A stretch of DNA of 64,000 nucleotides from NCBI GenBank assembly GCA_019454205.1, contig CP075369.1, forward strand, positions 186,001 to 250,000. The letters run 5' to 3'. The first letter of the stretch is position 1; each line of letters starts with the position of its first letter. The notes under the pieces are model-generated. The model was not told the origin of the DNA. It did no database searches and saw nothing but the letters and a program-made list of their open reading frames with translations. A program made the position numbers and the translations under genes. The DNA is from Xanthobacteraceae bacterium. GTDB lineage: Bacteria > Pseudomonadota > Alphaproteobacteria > Rhizobiales > Xanthobacteraceae. Of this stretch, positions 34,665 to 43,113 are shown in pieces.

Positions 34665-35171
34665 TCAGCGGCCCTGCGCGGCGCGCCGTTCGCGGCGGCG
34701 GTCCGCCAGCGGCTGGTAGGCAATGCGCGCGTGATAGGGGCAGTAGACCACACCGGTCTTCGGCTTGGCGCCGCAGTAGCCGAAGTCTTCCGCGCCCGGA
34801 TCGCCCACCGGCCAGCGGCAAGTGCTCTCGTTGAGTTCCGTGATCGAGACGCGCGGCCCGATCGGCACCACGTTCGCGAGCGGATCGAGGTCCTGTTCCG
34901 GTGCGCGCTCGTAGTCGGGGGACAGCGCAGTGTTGCCGGCGAAGCGCATCCGCGGGCGCATCACGCCGCCGCCGTTCGAGGCGCGCGGCTTGCGGATACG
35001 CGGCACCGAGGTGGACGGCGATTTCGCGCGTCCGGAGAGGCCCAGCCGGTGTACCTTGCCGATCACGGCATTGCGGGTGATGCCGCCGAGTTCGGCGGCA
35101 ATCTGGCTGGCCGAGAGGCCGTCATTCCAGAGCTTCCGGAGCAGTTCTACCCGTTCGTCGTTCCAGCTCAT
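34665..35171 (-). CDS. gcrA: Cell-cycle transcriptional regulator GcrA
   Basis: A 168-residue protein with the GcrA N-terminal helix-turn-helix domain (MSWNDERVELLRKLWNDGLSASQIAAELGG...RNAVIGKVHRLGLSGRAKSP, split around 1-53), a variable linker, and the C-terminal sigma-70-binding part (STCRWPVGDPG...FGYCGA...YCPYHARIAYQP). GcrA binds polymerase and promoters bearing CcrM-methylated GANTC sites. Several GANTC sites lie upstream in the gap to argD. Confidence 0.95.
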   Translation of the reverse strand: MSWNDERVELLRKLWNDGLSASQIAAELGGITRNAVIGKVHRLGLSGRAKSPSTSVPRIRKPRASNGGGVMRPRMRFAGNTALSPDYERAPEQDLDPLANVVPIGPRVSITELNESTCRWPVGDPGAEDFGYCGAKPKTGVVYCPYHARIAYQPLADRRRERRAAQGR

Positions 35172-35545
35172 TCTTCTTTTCCTTTTCCGGCGCTTCGGGG
35201 CCGCAGGCGGAATCCTTCCGCGCTCGCCGGAATCGGGCTTTTCCCGTCTTCCGGATGGGCCTTTCACGCTACGCCTGAGGTCGTCCGCCGCACGATATGT
35301 CGTATTCGACCGATAAAACGCTACAATAGGCAGACTCGGCGCTTCAAGAGTCCGCCTGCCGTAGATCACGGTTTTTCCCGCCCTTTGTGACTCTTTCGAG
35401 TCGGGGAGCCGGGAACGAGGGCGGCGGTTGAACGGGACAGCCCCCCGTTTTATATTTGGCGTCTGGCTCCACATCAGCCGAAAGCGCCGCTCGTTCCGGG
35501 CGGCAATTTTGTTTTGGGGGCCGGACTGGATCTGGAGTGACGATC
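35172..35545. promoter_or_regulatory. gcrA-argD divergent intergenic region with clustered GANTC sites
   Basis: 374 bases between gcrA (minus) and argD (plus). Six GANTC sites (CcrM methylation targets) fall at 35210, 35230, 35333, 35348, 35389 and 35398, where roughly one would be expected by chance. No small ORF or RNA is visible. GcrA acts at such sites, so self-control or cell-cycle control of argD is possible. Confidence 0.6.
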
Positions 35546-36742
35546 GTGGCCATTTCGCCGGTTTTACCCACCTATTCGCGCGCCGAAATCAGTTTCGAGC
35601 GCGGCGAAGGCGCGTGGCTGACCGCGACCGACGGCCGGAAGTTCCTCGATTTCGGTTCCGGCGTCGCCGTGAACGCCCTCGGCCACGCGCATCCGGCGCT
35701 GGTGAAGGCGATCAGCGAGCAGGCGCAGAAGCTCTGGCACGTCTCGAACCTTTACCGGATTCCGGAAGGCGAGCGGCTGGCGAAGCGCCTTGTCGAAAAT
35801 ACGTTCGCCGACACCTGCTTCTTCCAGAACTCCGGCGCGGAAGCGATGGAGTGCTCGATCAAGATGGCGCGGAAGTATCACGCCGTCTCCGGCCACCCGG
35901 AGCGCTACCAGATCATCACCTTCGACGGCGCGTTCCACGGTCGCACGCTTGCGACCATCGCCGCGACCGGCAACGAGAAGTATCTCGAAGGCTTCGGCCC
36001 GCGCATGCCCGGCTTCGTGCAGGTGAAGTTCGGCGATCTCGACGCGGTGAAGAAGGCGATCACGAACGAAACCGCCGCGATCCTGATCGAGCCGGTGCAG
36101 GGCGAGGGCGGCGTGCGCGTGCCGCCGCCGGGATTTATCAAGGCGCTGCGCGAGCTTTGCGATACGCACGGGCTGCTGCTCATGTTCGACGAGGTGCAGA
36201 CCGGCGTGGGCCGCACCGGAAAATTTTTCGCCTACGAATGGACCGGCGTGACGCCGGATATCATGGCTGTTGCGAAAGGCATCGGCGGCGGTTTCCCGCT
36301 CGGCATCTGCCTTGCCACTGCGGAAGCGGGCAAGGGCATGACGCCGGGCACGCACGGCTCCACCTTCGGCGGCAATCCGCTGGCGATGGCGGTCGCGAAC
36401 GCAGTGCTCGATCAGGTGCTCGCGCCCGGCTTCCTCGATCACGTGCAGAAGATGGCGCTGTTCGCGAAGCAGCGGCTCGCGGAATTGAAAGACACGCATA
36501 AGGCGATCATCGCGGAAGTGCGCGGCGAAGGGCTGCTGCTCGGCCTGAAAACCGTGGTGCCGAACGGCGAATTCGTGACCGTCTCCATCGGTGAGGGTCT
36601 ACTCACCGTCGCGGCTGGCGAGAACGTGGTGCGCCTGTTGCCGCCGCTGATCGTCACCGAAATCGAAATCAACGAGGCCATTTCAAAACTGTCTGCGGCG
36701 TGCCGGAAACTCGAAGCGGCGACGACCAAGGGAGCCGCGTAA
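35546..36742 (+). CDS. argD: Acetylornithine aminotransferase
   Basis: A 398-residue PLP-dependent transaminase converting N-acetylglutamate-5-semialdehyde to N-acetylornithine (and often succinyl-DAP pairs in lysine synthesis). Features are the class-III pattern with NSGAEAMECSIKMAR, the Walker-like LMFDEVQTGVGRTG, PLP-binding Lys in VAKGIGGGFPLG, and GSTFGGNPLAMA. The start is GTG 35546 with GGAG about 8 bases upstream, giving MAISPVLPTYSRAEI. TAA overlaps the argF ATG, so argD-argF are coupled. Confidence 0.95.
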   Translation: MAISPVLPTYSRAEISFERGEGAWLTATDGRKFLDFGSGVAVNALGHAHPALVKAISEQAQKLWHVSNLYRIPEGERLAKRLVENTFADTCFFQNSGAEAMECSIKMARKYHAVSGHPERYQIITFDGAFHGRTLATIAATGNEKYLEGFGPRMPGFVQVKFGDLDAVKKAITNETAAILIEPVQGEGGVRVPPPGFIKALRELCDTHGLLLMFDEVQTGVGRTGKFFAYEWTGVTPDIMAVAKGIGGGFPLGICLATAEAGKGMTPGTHGSTFGGNPLAMAVANAVLDQVLAPGFLDHVQKMALFAKQRLAELKDTHKAIIAEVRGEGLLLGLKTVVPNGEFVTVSIGEGLLTVAAGENVVRLLPPLIVTEIEINEAISKLSAACRKLEAATTKGAA

Positions 36743-37668
36743 TGAGTACCAACGGCGTTCATCATTTTCTCGACCTGTCGGAATTCTCCGGCAAGACGCT
36801 TCGCGAGATTCTTTCGCTCGCGGCGAACCTGAAGGCGCGCCGCGACAGCGACCCGAAGAAGCCGCTCGCGGGCCGCAAGCTTGCGCTGATCTTCGAGAAG
36901 CCCTCGACGCGCACGCGCGTCTCCTTCGACGTCGCGATGTACGAACTCGGCGGCCATTCGATCATGCTCACCGGCGCGGAGATGCAACTCGGCCGCGGCG
37001 AGACCATCGCCGACACCGCGCGCGTGCTCTCGCGTTATGTCGATGCGATCATGATCCGTATCCTGAACCACAAGTCGTTGCAGGAACTGGCGGCGCACGC
37101 GACCGTGCCGGTCATCAACGGCCTCACCAAGCTCTCGCATCCCTGCCAGGTGATGGCGGACGTGATGACGTTCGAGGAGCACAAGGGTTCGATCAAGGGC
37201 AAGAAGGTCGCCTGGACCGGCGATGCGAACAACGTGCTCACCTCTTGGGTGCACGCTGCCGCGCGCTTCGATTTCGAACTGAACGTCGCAAGCCCGCGCG
37301 ATTTCGCGGCGAAGCCGCCGGTCGTGAAATGGGCGAAGGAATCCGGTGCCGCGATCCGCTTCATGCGCGATCCGGAAGAAGCCGTTGAGGGTGCCGACTG
37401 CATCGTCACCGATACCTGGGTCTCGATGGGCGACAAGGAAGCGAAGCGCCGCCATAACATCCTGAAGCCCTATCAGGTGAACCGCGCGCTGATGAAGCAC
37501 GCGAAGCCGGATGCGATCTTCATGCATTGTCTGCCCGCCCATCGCGGCGAGGAAGTCACCGACGACGTGATCGATAGCCCCCAGTCGGTGGTGTTCGACG
37601 AAGCCGAGAACCGCCTTCACGCGCAGAAAGGCATCCTCGCGTGGTGCCTTGGAGCCACGGCGGGATGA
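36742..37668 (+). CDS. argF: Ornithine carbamoyltransferase
   Basis: Makes citrulline from ornithine and carbamoyl phosphate. The 308-residue enzyme has the carbamoyl-phosphate motif EKPSTRTRVSFD near residue 53-64, the HPCQ motif (LSHPCQVMAD) and the ornithine/Cys motif MHCLPAHRGEEV. It starts in the argD stop codon, and its own TGA overlaps the hslO ATG (ATGA), so three genes are read as one coupled unit. Confidence 0.97.
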   Translation: MSTNGVHHFLDLSEFSGKTLREILSLAANLKARRDSDPKKPLAGRKLALIFEKPSTRTRVSFDVAMYELGGHSIMLTGAEMQLGRGETIADTARVLSRYVDAIMIRILNHKSLQELAAHATVPVINGLTKLSHPCQVMADVMTFEEHKGSIKGKKVAWTGDANNVLTSWVHAAARFDFELNVASPRDFAAKPPVVKWAKESGAAIRFMRDPEEAVEGADCIVTDTWVSMGDKEAKRRHNILKPYQVNRALMKHAKPDAIFMHCLPAHRGEEVTDDVIDSPQSVVFDEAENRLHAQKGILAWCLGATAG

Positions 37669-38645
37669 CGTCGCCCGCTCCGGTGCGCGGCCCGCTCGAC
37701 GCTGGCCGCGACGATCATGTTCTGCCGTTTCAGGTCGATCCGCTCGACGTGCGCGGGCGCGTGGTGCGCCTCGGCGACGCGCTCGATAACGCGATCTCGA
37801 ACCACAACTATCCGCCGCAGGTCGCGCGTGCGCTCTCCGAAGCGATTACGCTGGCTGTCCTGCTCGGCTCCACGCTGAAGGATGCGGGCCGCCTGATCCT
37901 GCAAACCCAGACCGATGGCGCGATCGACTTTCTGGTGGTCGATGTGGTCGCGCCGGAGAAAGTGCGCGCCTATGCGCGCTTCAACCGCGCGCGCCTTGCC
38001 GACATGGGCAAGGCCACGACCGGTCAACTGCTCGGCAACGGTCATCTCGCGATGACGGTGGAGCATGGTTCCGCCTCGCAGCGCTATCAGGGCATCGTCG
38101 CGCTGAACGGCATGAGCCTGGAAGAAGCCGCGCATACATACTTCCAGAACTCTGAGCAGATCCCGACCCGCGTGCGGATTGCGGTTGGCGAGGAAATGCG
38201 CGCCGGCGGCAAGGCGAAAATGCGCGCGGGCGGTTTGCTGGTGCAGTTTCTTCCGCAAGAATCCGGACGCGCGCAACAGGGCGACATTGATCCGGGCGAC
38301 GCGCCGAAAGGCACGCCGAAGCACGAGGTCAAGGAAGACGACGCCTGGGTTGAGGCGAAGTCGCTGGTCGAAACCGTCGAGGATCACGAACTGCTCGACT
38401 CCGCACTCTCCAGCGAGCGGTTGCTGTGGCGTCTGTTCAACGAGCGCGGCGTGCGCGTGTTCGATGCGCAGCCGGTGGTCGCGCATTGCTCCTGCTCGCG
38501 CGACCGCGTGAGCGACATGCTGAGAAGCTTCACCAAGGAAGACCGCGCCAGCATGGTCAAGGACGGCAAGATCACCGTGACCTGCGAATTCTGCGGTCGC
38601 GTCTATCCCTTCGAGCCTGACGAAGTGGAGACGGAAGTGAAGTAA
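37665..38645 (+). CDS. hslO: Redox-regulated chaperone Hsp33
   Basis: A 326-residue chaperone activated by oxidation. The N-terminal dimerisation core (about 20-230) precedes the zinc-binding redox switch, here CSC (in VVAHCSCSRDRV) and CEFC (in VTCEFCGRVY), i.e. the CxC...CxxC pattern. The ATG at 37665 overlaps the argF stop; a TTG/GTG earlier is unlikely. Chromosomal coupling of hslO to argD-argF recurs in Hyphomicrobiales, for reasons unknown. Confidence 0.95.
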   Translation: MTSPAPVRGPLDAGRDDHVLPFQVDPLDVRGRVVRLGDALDNAISNHNYPPQVARALSEAITLAVLLGSTLKDAGRLILQTQTDGAIDFLVVDVVAPEKVRAYARFNRARLADMGKATTGQLLGNGHLAMTVEHGSASQRYQGIVALNGMSLEEAAHTYFQNSEQIPTRVRIAVGEEMRAGGKAKMRAGGLLVQFLPQESGRAQQGDIDPGDAPKGTPKHEVKEDDAWVEAKSLVETVEDHELLDSALSSERLLWRLFNERGVRVFDAQPVVAHCSCSRDRVSDMLRSFTKEDRASMVKDGKITVTCEFCGRVYPFEPDEVETEVK

Positions 38646-38686
38646 TCGCATTGTCCCGGCCGAGAGCGCGGGAACGGAGGCGAGTC

Positions 38687-39094
38687 ATGAAAGCCTTGTT
38701 GAAAATCGCGCTTACGATCGTTCTTTTGAATTTTGCTCCAGCCTTCGCGCAAGCGCCGAAGACGGAAGTTGCCTCGCCTGCGGTGCAAAAGGAATTCGAC
38801 GCTTTCATCGCGAAGTTCCGGACGGCGCTGAAGGCGAACGATGCGTCCGCAATCGCGGAGATGACGAAATTCCCGTTCGGGAGTAACGCCGCCGACGCGG
38901 CAGAATTTCGCACGAAGATTTATCCGGGCTTCTTCAACGCGAAGACCCGAACCTGCATCCAGCGCGGAAAACCTGTCTATGACCGTGACGGGTTGAATAA
39001 CGACAATTTCTTCATTTTCTGCGGAGACCACATCTTCGTTTTTACGAAGACCCCGGCAGGCTTTCTTTTCACCGAAATCGGTGTGAATGACTGA
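38687..39094 (+). CDS. Hypothetical exported protein
   Basis: A 135-residue protein. Signal peptide MKALLKIALTIVLLNFAPAFA-QA, then a mature region whose first half is a helical FRTALKANDASAIAEMTKFPFG segment typical of NTF2/SnoaL-like folds, with two cysteines (RTCIQRG and IFCGDH). I cannot name the family with confidence. It follows hslO after 41 bases on the same strand. Confidence 0.65.
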   Translation: MKALLKIALTIVLLNFAPAFAQAPKTEVASPAVQKEFDAFIAKFRTALKANDASAIAEMTKFPFGSNAADAAEFRTKIYPGFFNAKTRTCIQRGKPVYDRDGLNNDNFFIFCGDHIFVFTKTPAGFLFTEIGVND

Positions 39095-39149
39095 CCTACC
39101 GTTCTGCGCGAGAGCGAGCCGGAAAAACTCGAACCCTGAAGTTACCGAT

Positions 39150-39194
39150 CTCATCCTTCGAGACGCGCTCTTGCGGAGCTCTCCTCAGGATGAG
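39150..39194. repeat. Intergenic palindromic repeat
   Basis: CTCATCCT (39150-39157) and AGGATGAG (39187-39194) flank an imperfectly paired GC-rich centre (TCGAGACGC / GCGGAGCTC-like). It matches the family of short palindromic intergenic repeats widespread in Bradyrhizobium relatives. It lies between convergent genes and may serve as a transcription-end or mRNA-stability element. Confidence 0.6.
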
Positions 39195-39200
39195 GTGTGG

Positions 39201-39593
39201 CTAATGCACAACGCGCTTCGCTTGCGGCAGGTCCAGCGAAAACGCGGGCACCTCGGCGTCGAAATCGTCGCCGTCCTCCGTGACCATCTGGTACGTCCCC
39301 GCCATCAGCCCTGACGAAGTCTTCAGCGGCACGCCGCTGGTATATTCGAAGCGCTCGCCGGGTTTCAGTAACGGCTGCTTGCCGACCACGCCCGGCCCGC
39401 GCACTTCTTCGGTGCGGCCGTTGGCGTCGGTAATGCGCCAGTGCCGCGTCATGAGCTGCACCGGTTCGTCGCCCTCGTTCACGATCTCGATCGTGTAGGT
39501 CCAGAAATATTCACCGTCCTCCGGCGAGGAGCGGTCGGAAGAATATTCGGGCGTGACGGTGATCTGCACGCCGCGGGTGATCGCGCGGTACAT
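39201..39593 (-). CDS. apaG: ApaG protein
   Basis: A 130-residue small beta-sandwich protein, also called CorD. It has the central FWTYTIEIVNEG and VQLMTRHWRITDANG pattern followed by VRGPGVVGKQPLLKPGE(R/F), all characteristic of ApaG. Biochemical role is uncertain (links to Mg/Co resistance and diadenosine polyphosphate metabolism). It follows metZ by 12 bases on the same strand; the metZ-apaG pair recurs in Hyphomicrobiales. Confidence 0.94.
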   Translation of the reverse strand: MYRAITRGVQITVTPEYSSDRSSPEDGEYFWTYTIEIVNEGDEPVQLMTRHWRITDANGRTEEVRGPGVVGKQPLLKPGERFEYTSGVPLKTSSGLMAGTYQMVTEDGDDFDAEVPAFSLDLPQAKRVVH

Positions 39594-39605
39594 GCCGCAA
39601 TCATA

Positions 39606-40814
39606 TCAGATTGCCGCCAGCCCGCGCGAGAGGTCTTCCTTCAGGTCGTCGATGTGTTCGAGGCCGGTGGAGAGCCGCAGCAATCCGCCGCCGATGCCCA
39701 TGCCCGCGCGCGCTTCTTCGCTGAAGCGCTGGTGCGTGGTCGTCGCCGGATGCGTGATCAGGCTTTTCACGTCGCCGAGGTTGTTGGAAATGCGAATCAG
39801 CCGCAGCGCATTGACGAAGCGGAATGCCGCTGCCTGTCCGCCCGCCACCTCGAAGGAAAGCAGCGTGCCGCCGCCCTTCATCTGTTTTTTCGCGAGCGCG
39901 TGCTGCGGATGGTCGACCCGGCCCGGATAGATCACGCGGGTCAGTTTCGTCTGCGTGCCGAGCCAGTCGGCGACGGCGTGCGCGTTGGCTTGCGCCTTCT
40001 CGACGCGGATTTGCAGCGTCTCGATGCCTTTCAGCAGAACCCATGCGTTGAACGGCGACATGGAGGGGCCGGTCTGGCGCATGAAGGTATGCAGATGATC
40101 CTTCACGTATTGCGTCGAGCCGAGGATCGCGCCGCCAAGGCAGCGGCCCTGGCCGTCGATGTGCTTGGTCGCGGAATAGACCACGACATCGGCGCCGAGC
40201 TGGAGCGGACTTTGCAGCATCGGCGTCGCGAACACGTTATCGACGACGAAGATGGCGTTCGCCTTCTTCGCGAGTTTTGCGATTGCCGCGATGTCGAGAA
40301 TTTCCAGCGTCGGGTTGGTTGGGCTTTCGAGGAAGAACGCGCGGGTTTCGGGGCGGATCGCGTTCTCCCAGGCGCGAAGGTCGGTTCCTTCCACCAGCGT
40401 TGAAGTGACGCCGAAGCGCGGCAGCAGCTCCTCGATCACATAGCGGCATGAGCCGAACAGCGCGCGCGCGGCAACCACATGGTCGCCGGCCTTGAGAAAA
40501 CAAAGCAGCGAAGCGGTGACCGCCGCCATGCCGGTCGCGGTAGCGCGGCAGGCTTCCGCGCCTTCCACCGCGCGGATGCGCTCCTCGAACATCGCGGTCG
40601 TCGGGTTCGAAAACCGCGAATAGATGAAGCCGTCATCCTCGCCCGCGAAGCGCGCGGCGCACTGCTCGGCGGAGTCGTAGACGAAGCTCTGGGTGAGGTA
40701 GAGCGCCTCCGCGTTCTCGCCGAATTGCGAGCGCAGGATACCGGAATGGATCAGGCGGGTTTCCGGGCGCAAATCGGCGGCTTCCGGAACGGGGCGGGGC
40801 AATTTCACGGTCAT
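39606..40814 (-). CDS. metZ: O-succinylhomoserine sulfhydrylase
   Basis: A 402-residue PLP enzyme of the Cys/Met metabolism family that makes homocysteine directly from O-succinylhomoserine and sulfide. PLP Lys217 lies in YSATKHIDGQG, with SRFSNPTTAMFEERI for the substrate domain and ESPTNPTLEI for the cofactor. The start at 40814 (MTVKLPRPVPEAADL) has GGAAGGA upstream. Controlled by the SAM-II leader just upstream. Homologues of this type in alphaproteobacteria are named MetZ rather than MetB/MetY. Confidence 0.93.
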   Translation of the reverse strand: MTVKLPRPVPEAADLRPETRLIHSGILRSQFGENAEALYLTQSFVYDSAEQCAARFAGEDDGFIYSRFSNPTTAMFEERIRAVEGAEACRATATGMAAVTASLLCFLKAGDHVVAARALFGSCRYVIEELLPRFGVTSTLVEGTDLRAWENAIRPETRAFFLESPTNPTLEILDIAAIAKLAKKANAIFVVDNVFATPMLQSPLQLGADVVVYSATKHIDGQGRCLGGAILGSTQYVKDHLHTFMRQTGPSMSPFNAWVLLKGIETLQIRVEKAQANAHAVADWLGTQTKLTRVIYPGRVDHPQHALAKKQMKGGGTLLSFEVAGGQAAAFRFVNALRLIRISNNLGDVKSLITHPATTTHQRFSEEARAGMGIGGGLLRLSTGLEHIDDLKEDLSRGLAAI

Positions 40815-40831
40815 GACGCGGTCCTTCCAAC

Positions 40832-40869
40832 AAAAAACCCGGCCGGGGCCAGAAGCCCATAGACCGGGT
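40832..40869 (-). terminator. Putative attenuator terminator in the metZ leader
   Basis: On the minus strand ACCCGG (40869-40864) can pair with CCGGGT (40842-40837), followed by TTTTTT. An alternative helix GGCCGGGG (40885-40878) with CCCCGGCC (40848-40841) would block it, as an antiterminator might. It lies between the SAM-II aptamer and the metZ start. Confidence 0.5.
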
Positions 40870-40884
40870 ACACGCGTCCCCGGC

Positions 40885-40940
40885 CTTTTAGCGATTTGTT
40901 TTACGTGGCTGCAAGCCGGCCGGCTCAAATGACCACGAAG
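40885..40940 (-). ncRNA. SAM-II riboswitch upstream of metZ
   Basis: Minus-strand RNA fits the SAM-II (metA-RNA) consensus: CGUGG (40937-40933) pairs with CCACG (40908-40904), and AUUUG (40930-40926) with CAAAU (40898-40894) as the pseudoknot, ending UCGCUAAA. The inner GCCGGCCGGC can form an extra hairpin. SAM binding should repress metZ. Families in alphaproteobacteria carry this RNA before metA, metX and metZ. Confidence 0.92.
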
Positions 40941-41000
40941 TGCGGGGATTATGCGGTTCGCGCGCTTGGCGTCAAGTTCGGGGTGCTCTAGGGGTCGGCT

Positions 41001-42122
41001 ATGGAAAGCGCCGCCGTCCATCGTCTGCCGCAGAACGGGCAGGGCATTCTGCCCGCGCGCGCCATCCGCGCGCTCGCTGATGCGGGAGCGATTACCGCCG
41101 AGCGTCCGTTCGACGCCGACCAGATTCAGCCCGCATCGCTCGACCTGCGCCTCGGTGCGCGTGCGTGGCGCATCCGCGCGAGCTTTCTTCCTTTGGCCAA
41201 GACGCCGATTGCCGAGCGCCTCGACGATCTCGCATTACATTCGATTGCGCTGAACGGCGACGGCACGGTGTTCGAGACCGGCTGCGTCTACATCGTCGAA
41301 GTCGAGGAAAAGATCGCGCTGCCCGAAGACATCTCCGCCGCGACCAATCCGAAAAGCTCGACCGGCCGCCTCGATATTTTCACGCGCGTCATCGGCGACC
41401 GCGTTCCCGCGTTCGACACGCTGCCCGCGGGCTATCGCGGCACGCTGTATCTAGAAGTCAGTCCGCGCACTTTTCCGATACTGGTGCGGCGCGGCTCGCG
41501 GCTTTCGCAAATCCGCTTCCGCCGCGGCGAAGCGAAGCTCGACATGAAAGAACTTGCGGCCTTGCAGACGCGCGAAATGCTGGTGAATGCGGCCGAGCCG
41601 GATTTGCGCGGCGGCGTCGCGGTTTCGGTCGATTTGTCGGACTTCGGCAATGGCTTCGCCGGGTATCGTGCCAAGCGGCACACCGGGTTGATCGACGTCG
41701 ACAAGCGCGCCGGGTACGACGTGATGGATTTCTGGGAGCCGTTGCCCGCGCATCCCTCGAAGCGCCTCGTGCTCGACCCGGATGCTTTTTATATTCTCGC
41801 ATCCAAGGAAGCGGTGCATGTGCCGCCGGATCACGCGGCGGAGATGGTGCCGTTCGATCCGCTGGTCGGCGAATTCCGGGTGCACTATGCGGGCTTCTTC
41901 GATCCTGGCTTCGGCCACGCCGCGGCGGGCGGCAAGGGCGCGCGCGCGGTGCTGGAAGTGCGCTCGCGCGAAGTGCCGTTCATCCTCGAAGACGGGCAGA
42001 TCGTCGGCCGGCTGATTTACGAGCGGCTCACCGAGCGGCCGGAAAAACTATACGGCGAGGTCGGCTCCAATTATCAGGCGCAGGGCCTGAAACTCTCCAA
42101 GCACTTCAAGCCGCTGCGCTAG
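41001..42122 (+). CDS. dcd: 2'-Deoxycytidine 5'-triphosphate deaminase (long form)
   Basis: A 373-residue dUTPase-like fold protein. It has QIQPASLDLRLG near the N-terminus, ATNPKSSTGRLDIFTR (family Ser/Arg and trimer residues) in the first half and FRVHYAGFFDPGFG in the second, indicating two dCTP-deaminase-type repeats in one chain, as in Hyphomicrobiales Dcd. Converts dCTP to dUTP. Starts at ATG 41001, divergent from metZ across the riboswitch leader, and ends 4 bases into the stop side of the channel gene. Confidence 0.9.
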   Translation: MESAAVHRLPQNGQGILPARAIRALADAGAITAERPFDADQIQPASLDLRLGARAWRIRASFLPLAKTPIAERLDDLALHSIALNGDGTVFETGCVYIVEVEEKIALPEDISAATNPKSSTGRLDIFTRVIGDRVPAFDTLPAGYRGTLYLEVSPRTFPILVRRGSRLSQIRFRRGEAKLDMKELAALQTREMLVNAAEPDLRGGVAVSVDLSDFGNGFAGYRAKRHTGLIDVDKRAGYDVMDFWEPLPAHPSKRLVLDPDAFYILASKEAVHVPPDHAAEMVPFDPLVGEFRVHYAGFFDPGFGHAAAGGKGARAVLEVRSREVPFILEDGQIVGRLIYERLTERPEKLYGEVGSNYQAQGLKLSKHFKPLR

Positions 42123-43006
42123 GCTTTCTTCTTTCTTGGCGCGCGCTTGCCGGAAAGCGTTTCCACTTGCGCGCGCAGCGCGCGCAATTCCTGCAGGATG
42201 ACCGCTTCCTTCGACTGCAAGGAATCCAGCGCCTGCTGTTCCTCGCGATGCTCTTTCTCCTCGGCCTCGCGGATTTTGTCCGCTTCGTTCTGCATCGCGG
42301 TGACGATGATCGCGATGAACAGGTTCAGCACCGTGAAGGTCGTGGTGAGAATGTAGGGAATGAAGAACAGCCACGCATAGGGATGCGTCTCCATCACTTT
42401 ATTCGCAAGCTCGTTCCAGCCTTCGAGCGTCATCACGGTGAACAGCGTATAGGCCGAGCGGCCCATGGTGCCGAAGGCTTCGGGGAAATCGGCGCCGAAC
42501 AGGTTGGTCGCCATCACGGCGAAGCAGTAATAGACGAGCGTCAGCAGGAACGCGATTGCGCCGATGCCCGGCATGGACTGGATCAATCCGCCGACCACGC
42601 GCCGCAGCGTCGGCACCGCCGAGACGAGGCGCAGCACGCGCAGGATGCGCAACGCGCGCAGCACCGAGAGCGGCCCGGTTTGCGGCATCAGCGAGAGCGT
42701 AATCACGATGAAGTCGAACACGTTCCACGGGTCGCGGAAGAAACCGCGCCCGGTAACGATCAGGCGCGTCAGCACTTCGACGACGAAGATGCCGAGCAAG
42801 ATGTGATCGAGCGGCTCAAGCAGCCAGCCGTAACCTTTCATCAGGGTCTGGCTGGTTTCGAGACCGAGCACCAGCGCATTCAGGATGATCAGTCCTGCAA
42901 GAATGCGCTCGGTCTTCGGGTGTTCGAGAAAATGGCGGGCGCGCTCGATGGTGACGCCGCCCCAGGTCGCCTTGATCTCGCGTATCGGATTTGCACGCTT
43001 TGCCAC
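42119..43006 (-). CDS. Bacterial voltage-gated sodium channel homologue (ion transporter)
   Basis: A 295-residue six-helix channel subunit. S1-S3 lie in about residues 36-118; S4 is LRALRILRVLRLVSAVPTLRRV with Arg every third residue; S5 and S6 flank the pore motif TLEGWNE (NaChBac has TLESWAS). After S6 (TVLNLFIAIIVTAMQ) comes a coiled-coil tail, as in tetrameric BacNav channels. Starts at GTG 43006. A paralogue at 45464-46348 suggests duplication. Their membrane role (pH or Na homeostasis, motility) is unknown. Confidence 0.93.
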   Translation of the reverse strand: MAKRANPIREIKATWGGVTIERARHFLEHPKTERILAGLIILNALVLGLETSQTLMKGYGWLLEPLDHILLGIFVVEVLTRLIVTGRGFFRDPWNVFDFIVITLSLMPQTGPLSVLRALRILRVLRLVSAVPTLRRVVGGLIQSMPGIGAIAFLLTLVYYCFAVMATNLFGADFPEAFGTMGRSAYTLFTVMTLEGWNELANKVMETHPYAWLFFIPYILTTTFTVLNLFIAIIVTAMQNEADKIREAEEKEHREEQQALDSLQSKEAVILQELRALRAQVETLSGKRAPRKKKA

Positions 43007-43113
43007 GGATTGTCCCCTGCCGCTTCCGGCGCGGCATTAGAACAGGGCAGGGGCTGTAAGCAAGCGGCAGCTCATTGCCGTGAGAGAATATAGAAGACGA
43101 GATGATCTGTTCG

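Noticed and set aside
39150..39194. CRISPR repeat
   Set aside because: Only one palindromic unit; no array of regularly spaced repeats was found anywhere.
41165..43093. Plus-strand open frame of about 640 codons over dcd and the first channel
   Set aside because: It runs through dcd in a different frame and then opposite the channel; no coherent domain.
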